Source: Krasilnikovozyma curviuscula | Taxonomy: Eukaryota > Basidiomycota > Tremellomycetes > Cystofilobasidiales > Mrakiaceae | Assembly: GCA_014825775.1 (NCBI GenBank) | Contig: MVAQ01000057.1 | Location: 1 to 64,000 of the forward strand | Length of the DNA: 64,000 bases | Direction of reading: 5' to 3' | Part shown: positions 1 through 9,782 of the stretch, piece after piece | Layout: each line of letters starts with the position of its first letter | Numbering within the stretch: the stretch's first letter is position 1 | The notes under the pieces: model-generated | What the model saw: the letters and a program-made list of their open reading frames with translations, nothing else | Database searches by the model: none | What the model was told of the DNA's origin: nothing | Translations under genes and position numbers: made by a program

Positions 1-98
1 AACCTAACCTAACCTAACCTAACCTAACCTAACCTAACCTAACCTAACCTAACCGAATGCTAACCTAACCTAACCTAACCTAACCTAACCTAACCTAA
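1..98. repeat. Telomere, (CCTAA)n pentamer array
   Basis: The window starts with about ten perfect copies of AACCT. A six-base interruption, gaatgc, sits at 55-60, and about seven more copies run to about 98. The C-rich strand reads 5' to 3' from position 1, as expected for a left chromosome end, so the G-strand unit is TTAGG. This is one G shorter than the TTAGGG common in filamentous fungi. The array is short, which may reflect where the assembly stops. Confidence 0.95.
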
Positions 99-136
99 GA
101 GTTCTAATCACATGTACTCTTCGCTTTCAAAAACAG

Positions 137-1532
137 GTCCTGGCGTCTTCCTACCATCTTCCAAGCTATCCCCGCTTTGATCCAGCTAGCTGGAATCTGG
201 TTTGTGCCAGAATCACCGCGATGGCTGGTGACCAAAGGACGAGCAGATGAAGCGAAGGTGATCTTGTTGAAGTACCATGCGAATGGCGCTGAACAAGATG
301 ACCTCGTCGACTTCGAGATGGCTGAGATGTCTCGCCAGTTGGACTTGGACAGGTCTTTAGATGAAAATGGAATCAGCATGTGGTGGAAGACACGTGGTAT
401 GAGGAAGAGATTGGCGTTGATAGTCATTGTTGGTGAGTTTGATGAGGATCTCTTACATGGTTTTACAACAGTTAATCTAACTAGTGCTGCCCATAATAAG
501 GATTTTTCTCTCAATGGGCTGGGTGAGTACTTATTCTGAGAACTACTTTATGATTCTACCAAAACTAATGCGACGTCTCAATTCCTATTTGAATAGCAAT
601 GGCATCATTTCATATTACTTCGCACCCATCGTAAGAGCACCTTGCCTCCGGCCACTTAAAGACAGATTCTGACGACAAGATTGACTACAACAGTTGAAGA
701 CTGTCGGCATCACCTCTGCAAATCAGACCTCTGGACTCTACGGTGGACTCAGCATTTGGAACGCTTGCTGGGCCATCGCCGGTGCCTCATTCGTCGACAG
801 GCTTGGAAGACGTGCACTCTGGTTGATTGCAACGGTGGGTATGCTCGTGTCTTACATCCTTGTCACAGCGCTCAGTGCTACCTATAGCAATACTGGTGAC
901 AAAGGGGTCGGCTATGGCGTTGTCGTCTTCTTGTTCTTGTTCTTTGCCTTTTACGACATCGCTTTGACGCCTTTGGTACGTTCGGCTTTTCATCAACTTT
1001 TTTTTGCTCATGGCGGAACATTTATCTGAATCTTCCCGTTCTTCCATGTCAGGCTGTTGGATATCCCGCCGAGAGTCTTCCAAATAAAGCTCGAGGCTCG
1101 GGTATTGGTATCACCTACGGTTGCATATATCTCGCACAGGTGTTCAATACTTACTGCAATCCTCTTGCGTTGTGAGTAGAAATCTGTACCTCCTCCTTTC
1201 TCGTGCCTCTCTGATTGCATAGATAAATTTCTTGCTTTCAGGGCCGCCATCGGCTGGCGCTATTATATTGTTTACGTTGCAGTTCTCGCTGTGATGCTGC
1301 CTGTGATCTACTTTTATTTCCCGGAGACAAGAGGTACTTACTCTGCCTGTTCTCAATCTCCGTTTGGAATAATTTCTCTGACTATCCTGTTTCGTTCCCA
1401 GGTCGTAGTCTGGAAGAGATCGCCATCATTTTCGATGGCGACGACGTCGATGTATCAAGAGATTATGTTCCCTCTTCTGAGATTAAGAATAAAGGGGAGG
1501 ATTTCCATCATGAGGAGACTAAGCTTGCATGA
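137..1532 (+). pseudogene. MFS sugar porter, 5'-truncated by the telomere
   Basis: This is the C-terminal two thirds of a hexose/lactose-permease type transporter of the MFS sugar porter family. Seven exons join in phase: 137-432, 501-522, 597-630, 694-975, 1053-1171, 1242-1333 and 1402-1532, giving about 324 residues. Sugar porter signatures are clear: PESPRW near the central loop, DRLGRR after TM8, and PETRG before the cytosolic tail. The first base lies just behind an acceptor (aaaaacag) at 136, and only about 38 bp of intron-like sequence separates it from the telomere repeat. The start codon and the first five or so membrane helices are therefore missing. It is a relative, not a close copy, of the transporter at 7667-9782. 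I infer the chromosome end broke inside an intron and was healed. The remnant could still be transcribed but should not make a working carrier. Confidence 0.85.
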
Positions 1533-1608
1533 TCGATATTTATTTCGGTGCTTGAATGCAGCAAAATGGTCATCTGTATACTTATCGTGCGATCGCAAGG
1601 ATACATCA

Positions 1609-4374
1609 TTATGTCATATCCGTGGGTATATCAAGGTAATCATTGAAGGGAAATGAAAGCTCAGGAAACCACTCCGTAAATTCCGATAGTGCAGCGGCGA
1701 TGGAATTATACTGATCCATACCGAGAGGCTGTTCTGATTCCTGGGAGGAATGCAGAGGATCAGCGGTAAGCAGAATCAAATGATGAGAAGAGCTCTCACC
1801 AAGTTCCAGTAATCTATCTGGCCATTTCTTGCAGAAGCTGATGCCATCGCATCAGCTACGATGGGCGAGGGAGGACGAGTAGGTGCGCGAGAGGTTGACG
1901 AGATGTGGAAGAGATTTTCAATGAATCGGGATTGATACCTAAGCCATATAGCAAAAAGATTAGATGCCTTACATGACAGATGGTGCATATGATGAGAGAG
2001 CAGCGCACCATGCAGAATCCATTTCGCTTTTGGAAGCCTCTTTACATGCTGTCGCAACGTTCTGCATGAGAAGAACGCTCTCATTGGCAATCGGGACATC
2101 CATAGACGTGATGTTGGAGGCAAGAAAGAGAGAAGCATGAGCTGCACCTAAAGAGATGGAATCTAAAGCCGGGGGTTCAATGGAGGTAGAAGGAGCAGAA
2201 GCAGCGATGGGAATTACCTTGGGTAAAGAGGAGAAGTCCGCTTGGAGCGAAACTGGTGGCGATGAAACGAAGGACGTTCTGTGCGCTGAACACAGCCTCT
2301 AGGAAGGAGGTTGTACCAAAAATTGCGTCCGTTGCAGACGAGTTCATTGTTGCGGTCTTCAGATCGAATTCCGACAGCTCGAAAGATAATAACAGTTGGT
2401 AAAATCTTAGTATATCCATTGTCGTATGATGTACAGCGACTTTCACTATTGCGGAGTCGGAGTGTTAGCTGAGTTGGGCGATGATCCGAGATGATGCAGG
2501 CCCCAAACTCACAAGGTGCCCCGCTGAGCCATTCTTCAGTCCATCTTCTCAGCTGTACCTTTGCATTTCCAGAACAAGCATTCCTTGAAGCGGTATCTCC
2601 AGCAATAGACTTCGTTAGGCTTTGTACCGCAAAAACTGCTCTCCAAGCTTGGAGGGACGCTGATAACATCGGGTCAGCACAACAAGCATACTGATTAAGT
2701 AAGGATAACGAGGTTAGGATAAATATACAGAGGCTATAAAGTTATACTCAAATGTACCTTGGGGTGATCCGTGGACCACTTTATGTAATCGTGCTCGTGT
2801 TCAGGCACTGTTCAAATCAGCAAAGTAGTCAGCGCGATTATGTGTAACGAAAGCCCGGACCAAAGGGCACTTACATATCATCCGAGGTTTTCCAGCTTGC
2901 ATGTGGAGAGTCATGTCGAAAGCAGCCAGTTGTATCCAAGTTCTCTCCCGATTCTGATAAGGAGAGCATTTGGGCTCAGCACTCGCATACTATCGTCTAA
3001 ATACAACGGAGGTGTGTACTCACCAAAACCTCTCGAGCCTCTATAGGATCACTCGGAAGAGGTCTTCTTACTTTCTCCGACAGTCCCAAATCGTACGCGA
3101 TCCTGATTGCGTATCCTATCCTTTTGTAGGTTGATGTGTCCTTCGACGGCTTCCAGAAAGCCAGGATGGATAACGCTTGACAAGTGCCTACACTCCCTTC
3201 ACCGTCTTCAAACCCTTTCCCAACTATCATATTCGCGAGTTTGAGAAGTGAAGAGTAGATGGATTGGTTTTGGAATTTCGAAGCGACGGCGAGGATGGCA
3301 GCGTAAAGGGCTGGCGAGGTAGCGTGGACGTAAGAATGAGTGTGAAGGCTTGGATCGAGAAGAGCGATGATGGGGTTGAGTTGCGAGTGAAAGCTATATC
3401 ACAGCAGGATGTAATTTTGCAGCGGAGAGTAAAGAAGGTGAAGTCTGTGGGGATATTGCCAGAGCAAAAGAACACGAGAGGAGACGTACAAGTCGAAAAA
3501 TTCAGCGGCTACAGACTTCGACAAGATTCCCAGAGCTGTTGGATCAAACTCAGGCTGCAAGTAATACTTGGATCCATCTTCTACTCCAGGACGTCGGAGC
3601 AACCGGCTTTCAGTATGAGAATCCTTTTGATCGGCCCCCCATTCATCCCAGACCTTTCTCTTCTTTGCAGTCACTTGAGGATCCAAAATGTGAGCGAGAC
3701 TCATGGGTGTCTTGATATGCTCCGCTGGCAGATCCGTTGAGCTCAGTAGGGACGGAAGCAAGCGCGTATGTGCCTGTGCCGAGTCAGCGCCTCTCGTGTG
3801 TGGTGGAGATGGCGGACCTGGAAGTAATGTTTCGTGGGATCTAAAGGAGATAGATCCATCTGAGTTGTGGACAGATGAAGGGGTTGGGCTTAATAGGGCA
3901 GCTGTAAGTGTAGAGTGTTGCGCTGGTAAAAGGATTGATGTTCTGAGACCATTTGAGCTGGTGGATGCATTATCAGACTGATGTATTTCAGTAATGGAGC
4001 TGGTTGCTTGAACTGGGGCTTTGCTATTGATGCCCAGAGGCAGGAAGCAGCAATAAATTAGCGGTCGATTCTGGATGCAAGAGAAACACATATTCTCACC
4101 CTTTCAGCAGCCTGGACGTACCAGAAATGAGATCTTTTGTTCGACCATAGAAGCAGTCAAGCTTCAGTCGAAGGCACCTGCTGCAAGTCTCAATAGAAGT
4201 GATTTCGCCGGTGCTCGAATTGCACTTCACCTGTAAAGAAGGGAGGTGACCCAAAGATCGTCAGTTCCTTTGCTCACTCAAGGTTCAGGATAGCTTGTAG
4301 GTGACCTAGAAAGGTACCTTTGACTTTCTACACTGTAGACATCTGGATCGAAGCAAGAAACATAAGTTAGGCAT
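1609..4374 (-). CDS. Zn2Cys6 fungal transcription factor
   Basis: Eleven exons on the minus strand (4374-4318, 4230-4100, 4023-3490, 3393-3024, 2953-2875, 2807-2758, 2690-2513, 2445-2218, 2162-1973, 1938-1800, 1740-1609) join in phase to about 695 residues. The N-terminus carries a complete zinc cluster with cysteines at residues 12, 15, 22, 35, 38 and 45, the fourth and fifth lying in CSRC. The cluster is split by an intron after the second cysteine pair's basic stretch. From about residue 240 the fungal-specific regulatory domain begins (LNPIIALLDP, then FWKP and RIGYAIRIAYDLGL). The start chosen is the ATG 11 codons before the first cysteine; a further upstream exon cannot be excluded. The gene is convergent with the truncated sugar porter, their stops being 77 bp apart. 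A role in regulating the flanking transporters is inference from position only. Confidence 0.85.
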
Positions 4375-6300
4375 CGGTAACTCGCGTTGCCAAGTGTGAG
4401 AGCGAATTGACTACCCACGCATCCCTTTTGATTGTGTTAGAGTTCTGTGGAGGAGCAATGGGCAATTTAAGTTCTGTTGGTGGCATAAACACCCTGTTTC
4501 AAAAAGCTGCAAGTTGACTATAGTTGTTGGTTGAGGGAACACGGTAAATGGCGCAGTCGCAGCTTCTCGCCAGCTGATCGAAGCTTTTGGACGTAGTAAA
4601 GTATATTTAAGGCTTCTCAAATCGCTGCTTTGGTGCAAGATAGAGGTCGGGTGGCAAGCGAAAATAATGCTGTTGTTGAGATTAGAGCGCTACCGTCGAG
4701 AGATTTCCAAGGGATGTAGCATTTAGTACAAACTTTTCAATAAAGATCATATGAACACCTCCTTATACACTTATTTGTTCATTCATAGAAAGTGATAGAT
4801 ATAGGATGTCAGATTGGTCGCGCAATCTTTGCTCAAGTTTAGCATACCTTCGACGACTGACATCATCCGAAATTTCCAGCTGAGTGGACTGAGTTTCCTA
4901 GAATCGCGGGTTTGCTTCAATCGTTGGGCTTGCAGCAACCTGAGTATGTTCGCTCTCTGAGAGCATTCGGCAAATTGACCTTCGTTGACGCCCACCTCCG
5001 ATTCTGTAGACTTAAGTCCAGCGGTAAATGTTCACCGACACTTCATACTACAGATCCATGGGATGTTGACTTTTGTCATGTGTAGACGACCAGACATCGG
5101 TAGAGCAGTGACAGAAGCAATCAAAGTATTCAAAGATCCTGTGACTGGACTACCTGGTATTCCTCATGAATTCATCGTGAAAGAAGTTGGTGTCGAGATG
5201 ATAGTGCGTTTGCTGCGTCGTCTTCAACGGATACGCATCACTGATGGGCACTATTATCTCAATATTCCAGCCTGAAGCCTACGTAGATATTCAGTATAGC
5301 TCTGAAGGGATTCTATAGCCTGTTGATCCAAATAGCCAGATCCCACGTCAAAGATTCAAGAGAAGCTTTTGTTGATGATTTCAGAGGGCAACAGTGAGCG
5401 ACACGGATTTTGCAATGTTACTCAGATTATGGATTGACAGATTTCTTCTTGTCTTGCTTAGCTTTGGACATCGATGGAAATAAGCTTGCATTACCTTTCG
5501 TGTCTGAGGACTTCAAGATCTGCATTCATTCTGACATGGCAGCGGCCATGGCAAATGTTCAAGCTGTTAGGGAGGTCCTCACGATGTCTGGTCTCAGCTT
5601 GAAGCCTTCTTATTATTAGAGTGGAGAGGAGTTAGGTCTTGCTCCTAAAGAATGAATGTCAACTGGAGGTATGACCTTGGTGACAGTTGATCCAGAAACT
5701 ACGTGACACTTGTCCCACGGAAAGACTAGAGGTAACACTTACTTAGGGCAGTGATATATACAAAATGGTTCAAGACATGTTCTTCAGGGGCTTTTATAGT
5801 ACTCGAAGGTCCCAGAAGTATTCTATAGTTTCGCACTTACAGCTGTTTCATTCCAAGTCTTGAGGTGGCGCCACTGGCGTAGTGCGTCTTTGTGTGCAAT
5901 CTTGGTCGACATTGTACCTTCAAATCTTATAAGAAACTTAAAAACCTGATCTTCTTCGCAGTTGCTGGGATAGGTGACGAGAGATTTATTTTCGTCTTCC
6001 ATGTGTTGTCTTGCAGTCTTCTCAAAAATGTGAATTCTGCTTCGCTGGAAATGATGTTATCTCGATGAGGTTACTGGCTGCACATTCAGGCTTACCTGTA
6101 GTCTGTTCAATTAGAGAGATCCGGCCTGTGTTGTTTAAACACTTGCTTCAAGATTCCCGTTGACAAAGAAGTGCCATCATTTTGATGACGATGCAGATCT
6201 TCACTAGCGGCTCGGACGCTTTGCCCTATGCCTCATCGACCGACACTGCCCTTTCCTTCTTGTCAACGACCACCATTTTCAAAATACTCATTCTTAAACG
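4375..6300. other. 1.9 kb with no recognisable gene
   Basis: The stretch lies upstream of the Zn2Cys6 gene. It contains open plus-strand runs at about 5030-5275 and 5410-5619. The first holds the string RRPDIGRAV and the second a stretch around FKICIHSDMAAAM. Neither has a convincing ATG, splice frame or family match that I recognise. They could be exons of a diverged gene or remnants of a decayed one. The rest looks like ordinary intergenic sequence. Confidence 0.4.
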
Positions 6301-6751
6301 ATGTCTTTCGAAACTGCTCCTTCATCTTTTAGCCCGTCTTTGCAGAACCAATCTTACCCAATGAACCAAATGGGTAAGTTGGAATATAACACTGTTCTTG
6401 GTAGAAATTGAAAGACCAACCTACCTGTTTACAGATATGACTTCCCATCATGTCCATGTATCTGTAGACCAAGAAGCACAAGTAGCACAGGATCAAGGAC
6501 CGATAAGGTTACGAGGAGGAGGAGGTTGTTTACAATTTTTTGGATGCAGATCGGATTCGAAAGAAGAACTGACGGAAGAGCAGGTCAGTCCTTAATCTGC
6601 TAATATCATCTCAATTAAAGCTTCACGTGTTGGTCTGAAATATCTTTTCTCGCAGAAACGGGAAAAGAAAAAGGAGAAAAAGTTTAACCTGGCAGAGAGA
6701 TTTAACAATAGTCTCAACAGTAACTTAAATGCGGGTAGCATGAGGCCATAA
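6301..6751 (+). CDS. Small unknown protein, 105 aa, three exons
   Basis: Three exons join perfectly in phase: 6301-6373, 6435-6583 and 6656-6751. The introns are 61 and 72 nt with GTAAG and GTCAG donors and pyrimidine-rich acceptors (ttgtttacag-like and ctcgcag). The predicted protein of 105 residues starts MSFETAPSSF. It has a Gly run followed by two cysteines (GGGGCLQFFGC), then an acidic segment (SKEELTEEQ), a very basic segment (KREKKKEKK) and a Ser/Asn-rich tail. There is no signal peptide or membrane segment. I do not recognise the family. The Gly-Cys-Leu-Gln-Phe-Phe-Gly-Cys patch could be a lipidation or metal site, but that is a guess. Consistent splicing over three exons is the main support that it is real. 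Confidence 0.6.
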
Positions 6752-7666
6752 ACCAATAGAAGAAACAGAGAGCAGTATATGAGCTTATGAAGTCATATCA
6801 CGTAAATAAGAATTAATAAATAATGAGAAATCCACAAGAGTGAGACAATCTCTCAGCCTGGGGTGCACGACACCAAACCCCTCTTCACTATTTCTAGCCA
6901 GGGGGATAACCTATGTAGCAATCCACAAGATTGACCCTGACAGTTATAACATTCGAATTTTGAGGTCCAGTTCAGTTTCCAGCTCAGGTTTAAGTGATCA
7001 AATATATGGTAATAGAGGTTCGAAGCCTTTCTCATGTTCTCTAAATAAATCCAAACATAAAATCCCCGTCTGGAATCCATGTACCCAGAAGATCTGCGAT
7101 ACACTTTGTAACTCCAATTTCAAACAGGGATCGAACAGCATCTTGCCTATACTCTACCTTTGAAATAAACCTTTGGTCCAGTCCTCAAAAAACATTCAAA
7201 GATTCGATTCACAAATTAAGTCAACCCGAGCTCTGTTCGTTTCTAGAGCCAGAGCCAGAAGGTTTTGCCAGTGCCATCATCACCTTCCTCGACCAAGGGG
7301 CAATGGAGCCTTTTACCAAGTCGGTGGGTCTTCTGAAGGCTCGCCCAATTTCTATTTTTTATTATTGAAATATTTTGTTTTTGAGAAGAAGCAGTGTGCT
7401 TGGGATTTACAGCTGTTTTCGCGAATTCGGTATATAATTCCACATACTCTCGCCCTCGCCAACTTCGGGGAACGCCGTGGGTATGCTGTAGTTTTTGGCC
7501 TGTTTTGGCCGGCGAAAAGATGAAAGAACTGCAAACGTCTCTTTGGAGAGCCTCACGGCAAAGATTATCGATCAAACTTGGCCGGTGATGCCTCGGAACT
7601 CTATATAGTGAACTACGGTGTTTTTTAGGCAAGTTGTTTGCCTTTGTAACCTACTTACTCTTCAGT
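6752..7666. other. Intergenic, promoter side of the second sugar porter
   Basis: About 900 bp between the small gene and the transporter start. I see no coherent coding exon. A long pyrimidine-rich stretch and AT-rich segments precede the ATG at 7667, as expected for a fungal promoter and leader. Confidence 0.4.
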
Positions 7667-9782
7667 ATGGTCAGCACCAAACTCAGCAATACTGGCCATG
7701 GTATCATTGCATTATACCCTCCTCAACGATGGTGGAACTATCCTCAGCTAGTCCGCCTGAACGGGCTCTTGTTGATCGCGATGCTATCCGCTTCAGTTAA
7801 CGGATTTGGTGAGTCTTCTCAGCAGTCGATTATTACGGTAGCCCTGATATATTAACTGGTCGAGTGATGCTTTGAACTCAGACGGTGCTATGCTGAATTC
7901 AGCGCAGTCCATGCCTTTTTGGAAAACGTATTTCAACAACCCCACTTCATGGCTGCTTGGCATGATGTCTGCCAGTCAGTCTCTTGGTGCTTTCTTGGGA
8001 TGTACTGTGGGTGAGTTGCCTTGAAATTATCCTCTCGGCATTGGTTACATGACAAAGAAGCTCAACCTCACTCCGTGGCCAATTGTTTTTACTTGTTACA
8101 AGCTCCTTACAGCACCGATGGGCTAGGACGTAGATGGTCCGTTTTCATTGGGTCCTGTCTGATCATCATAGGAGCTATCCTTCAGGCTGCGTGAGTTTCA
8201 TATGGATGTTTACAAGGTTGTGCAAATACTCACCTATCTGGATCTCTCGTCCTTCTCTTTTGGTTTCATATTAAACCCAACTTTATATTTCTGTTGATGT
8301 TGGAATGTTTATTGCTGCCCGTGTGCTTATCGTAAGCCAATTCCTCAGCGCCAAAGAGACTCTGGTTCCTAACAGTCTCATCAAATTCAACAACAGGGCC
8401 TTGGTTCCAAATTCGGTCAGAATGGTGCTCCCGTACTTGTCATCGAGATGGCTCACCCTGCCCAACGTGGACCAATGGCAAACATGTACCAGACCTTCTA
8501 CTTTGTCGGATCAATCGCTGCGGCATGGATTTCCTATGGATGCCTCGATATCCATTCCAACTGGCAGTGGCGAGTGCCAGCGCTTCTACAATGTGCTCCT
8601 TCACTCTTCCAGATCATGGCTATCTGGTTGATCCCTGAGTCGCCCCGTTGGCAGATGGCACATGGCAAAGAGGACCAAGCTAGGGCAACCTTGATGAAAT
8701 ACCACGCCGTTGGACCACATGGAGAAGCTCTGGTAGACTGGGAGATTGCGGAGATCAAGGAGACCATTCAGAGAGAGATAGAGAAACAGGGCCAAACAGG
8801 CTGGAGAGCTCTGTTCTCTACTCCTGGAAACCGGAGGAGAATGTTCTTGTGCGCTACCGTCGGAGCCTATGGTCAAATAACTCCCTCCTCCTTGTTTTCT
8901 TACTACCTGAGCAAGATCTTGGTACGTCCCTCAATGATAGAGACCCTGCGCGTAAACGCGAATCATAATCGGGGTCATTTTTCCCTTACAGACACAAGTC
9001 GGTATCACATCTTCACATAACCAGCTAATTATTAACGGTTGCATCAAAATCTATAACGTAAGTTTCGCTTTCTATTCTGATACATAATCTTTGAACTTAT
9101 TTGCTTCACCCGCTCATAAACAGTGGCTCGTCGCAATTATTGGAGCCATGTTAATGGATCGAGTCGGTCGACGAGGTATCTACCTCACGAGTGCCTGCGG
9201 TGTTCTTGTCACATTCTCAATCTACACTGGTCTCGTGTCGGACTTCGCTAAACACGCCAACAAGTCTGTCGCGGACGTCAGCGTGTTATTCATATTCCTC
9301 TGTACGTCACGAAAGACACTACTGATTTCCATCTGATTTCCGCTTACCTTCATGTTTTTTTCCTATAAGACTACCTCTTCTCAAGTGCTGGCACTGGACT
9401 TACGGTCGCTTACCCCGTCGAGATCTTGTCCTACGCAACCCGCGCCAAGGGTCAGGCATGGACTTCCTTTTTCACGTACGGATCGTTGTTCTTCGTTCAG
9501 TTCGTCAATCCAATTGCTCTAGCCCACATCACCTGGCACTACTACATCGTCTTCATCGGCGTCGCCTTCTCTCAACTGCTGGTTGTTTACTTCTTCTATC
9601 CCGAGACAAGAGGAAAGTCCTTGGAGGAGGTTGCAACCATCTTTGATGGGGAAGATTCTCTGAAAACAATGCACCAGAGCGGGGAGCCTAGTCATTTGGC
9701 CACTTTAGATTTCAACGGCGAGGACTCTTCTACCCCGAACGAGAACAAGGTCAAAGGAGTTGCGATCTCTAAGATGGTTTGA
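7667..9782 (+). CDS. MFS sugar porter (hexose/lactose-permease type)
   Basis: A proton-coupled or facilitative sugar transporter of the plasma membrane, about 526 residues if all eight exons are used: 7667-7808, 7882-8010, 8103-8190, 8292-8331, 8397-8921, 8992-9057, 9124-9301 and 9370-9782. Family signatures are in order: NGFDGAMLNS in TM1, DGLGRRW after TM2, ARVLIG in TM4, PESPRW in the central loop, DRVGRRG after TM8 and PETRGKSLEE before the tail. All introns are canonical except the one before the 40-nt exon at 8292. No AG precedes that exon in a usable frame; the sequence there reads atttctgttgatg. Either an unusual 3' splice site is used or the gene has been damaged. Together with the regulator at 1609-4374 it suggests sugar-use genes near this telomere; the substrate cannot be told. 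Confidence 0.85.

Noticed and set aside
5030..5275. Retrotransposon reverse transcriptase remnant (RRPDIGRAV resembles copia RPDI)
   Set aside because: Only a few residues match and no other element feature, repeat ends or polymerase motif is present.
7017..7027. tRNA-like B box GGTTCGAAGCC with a fair T-stem
   Set aside because: No A box or acceptor stem at a workable distance upstream.
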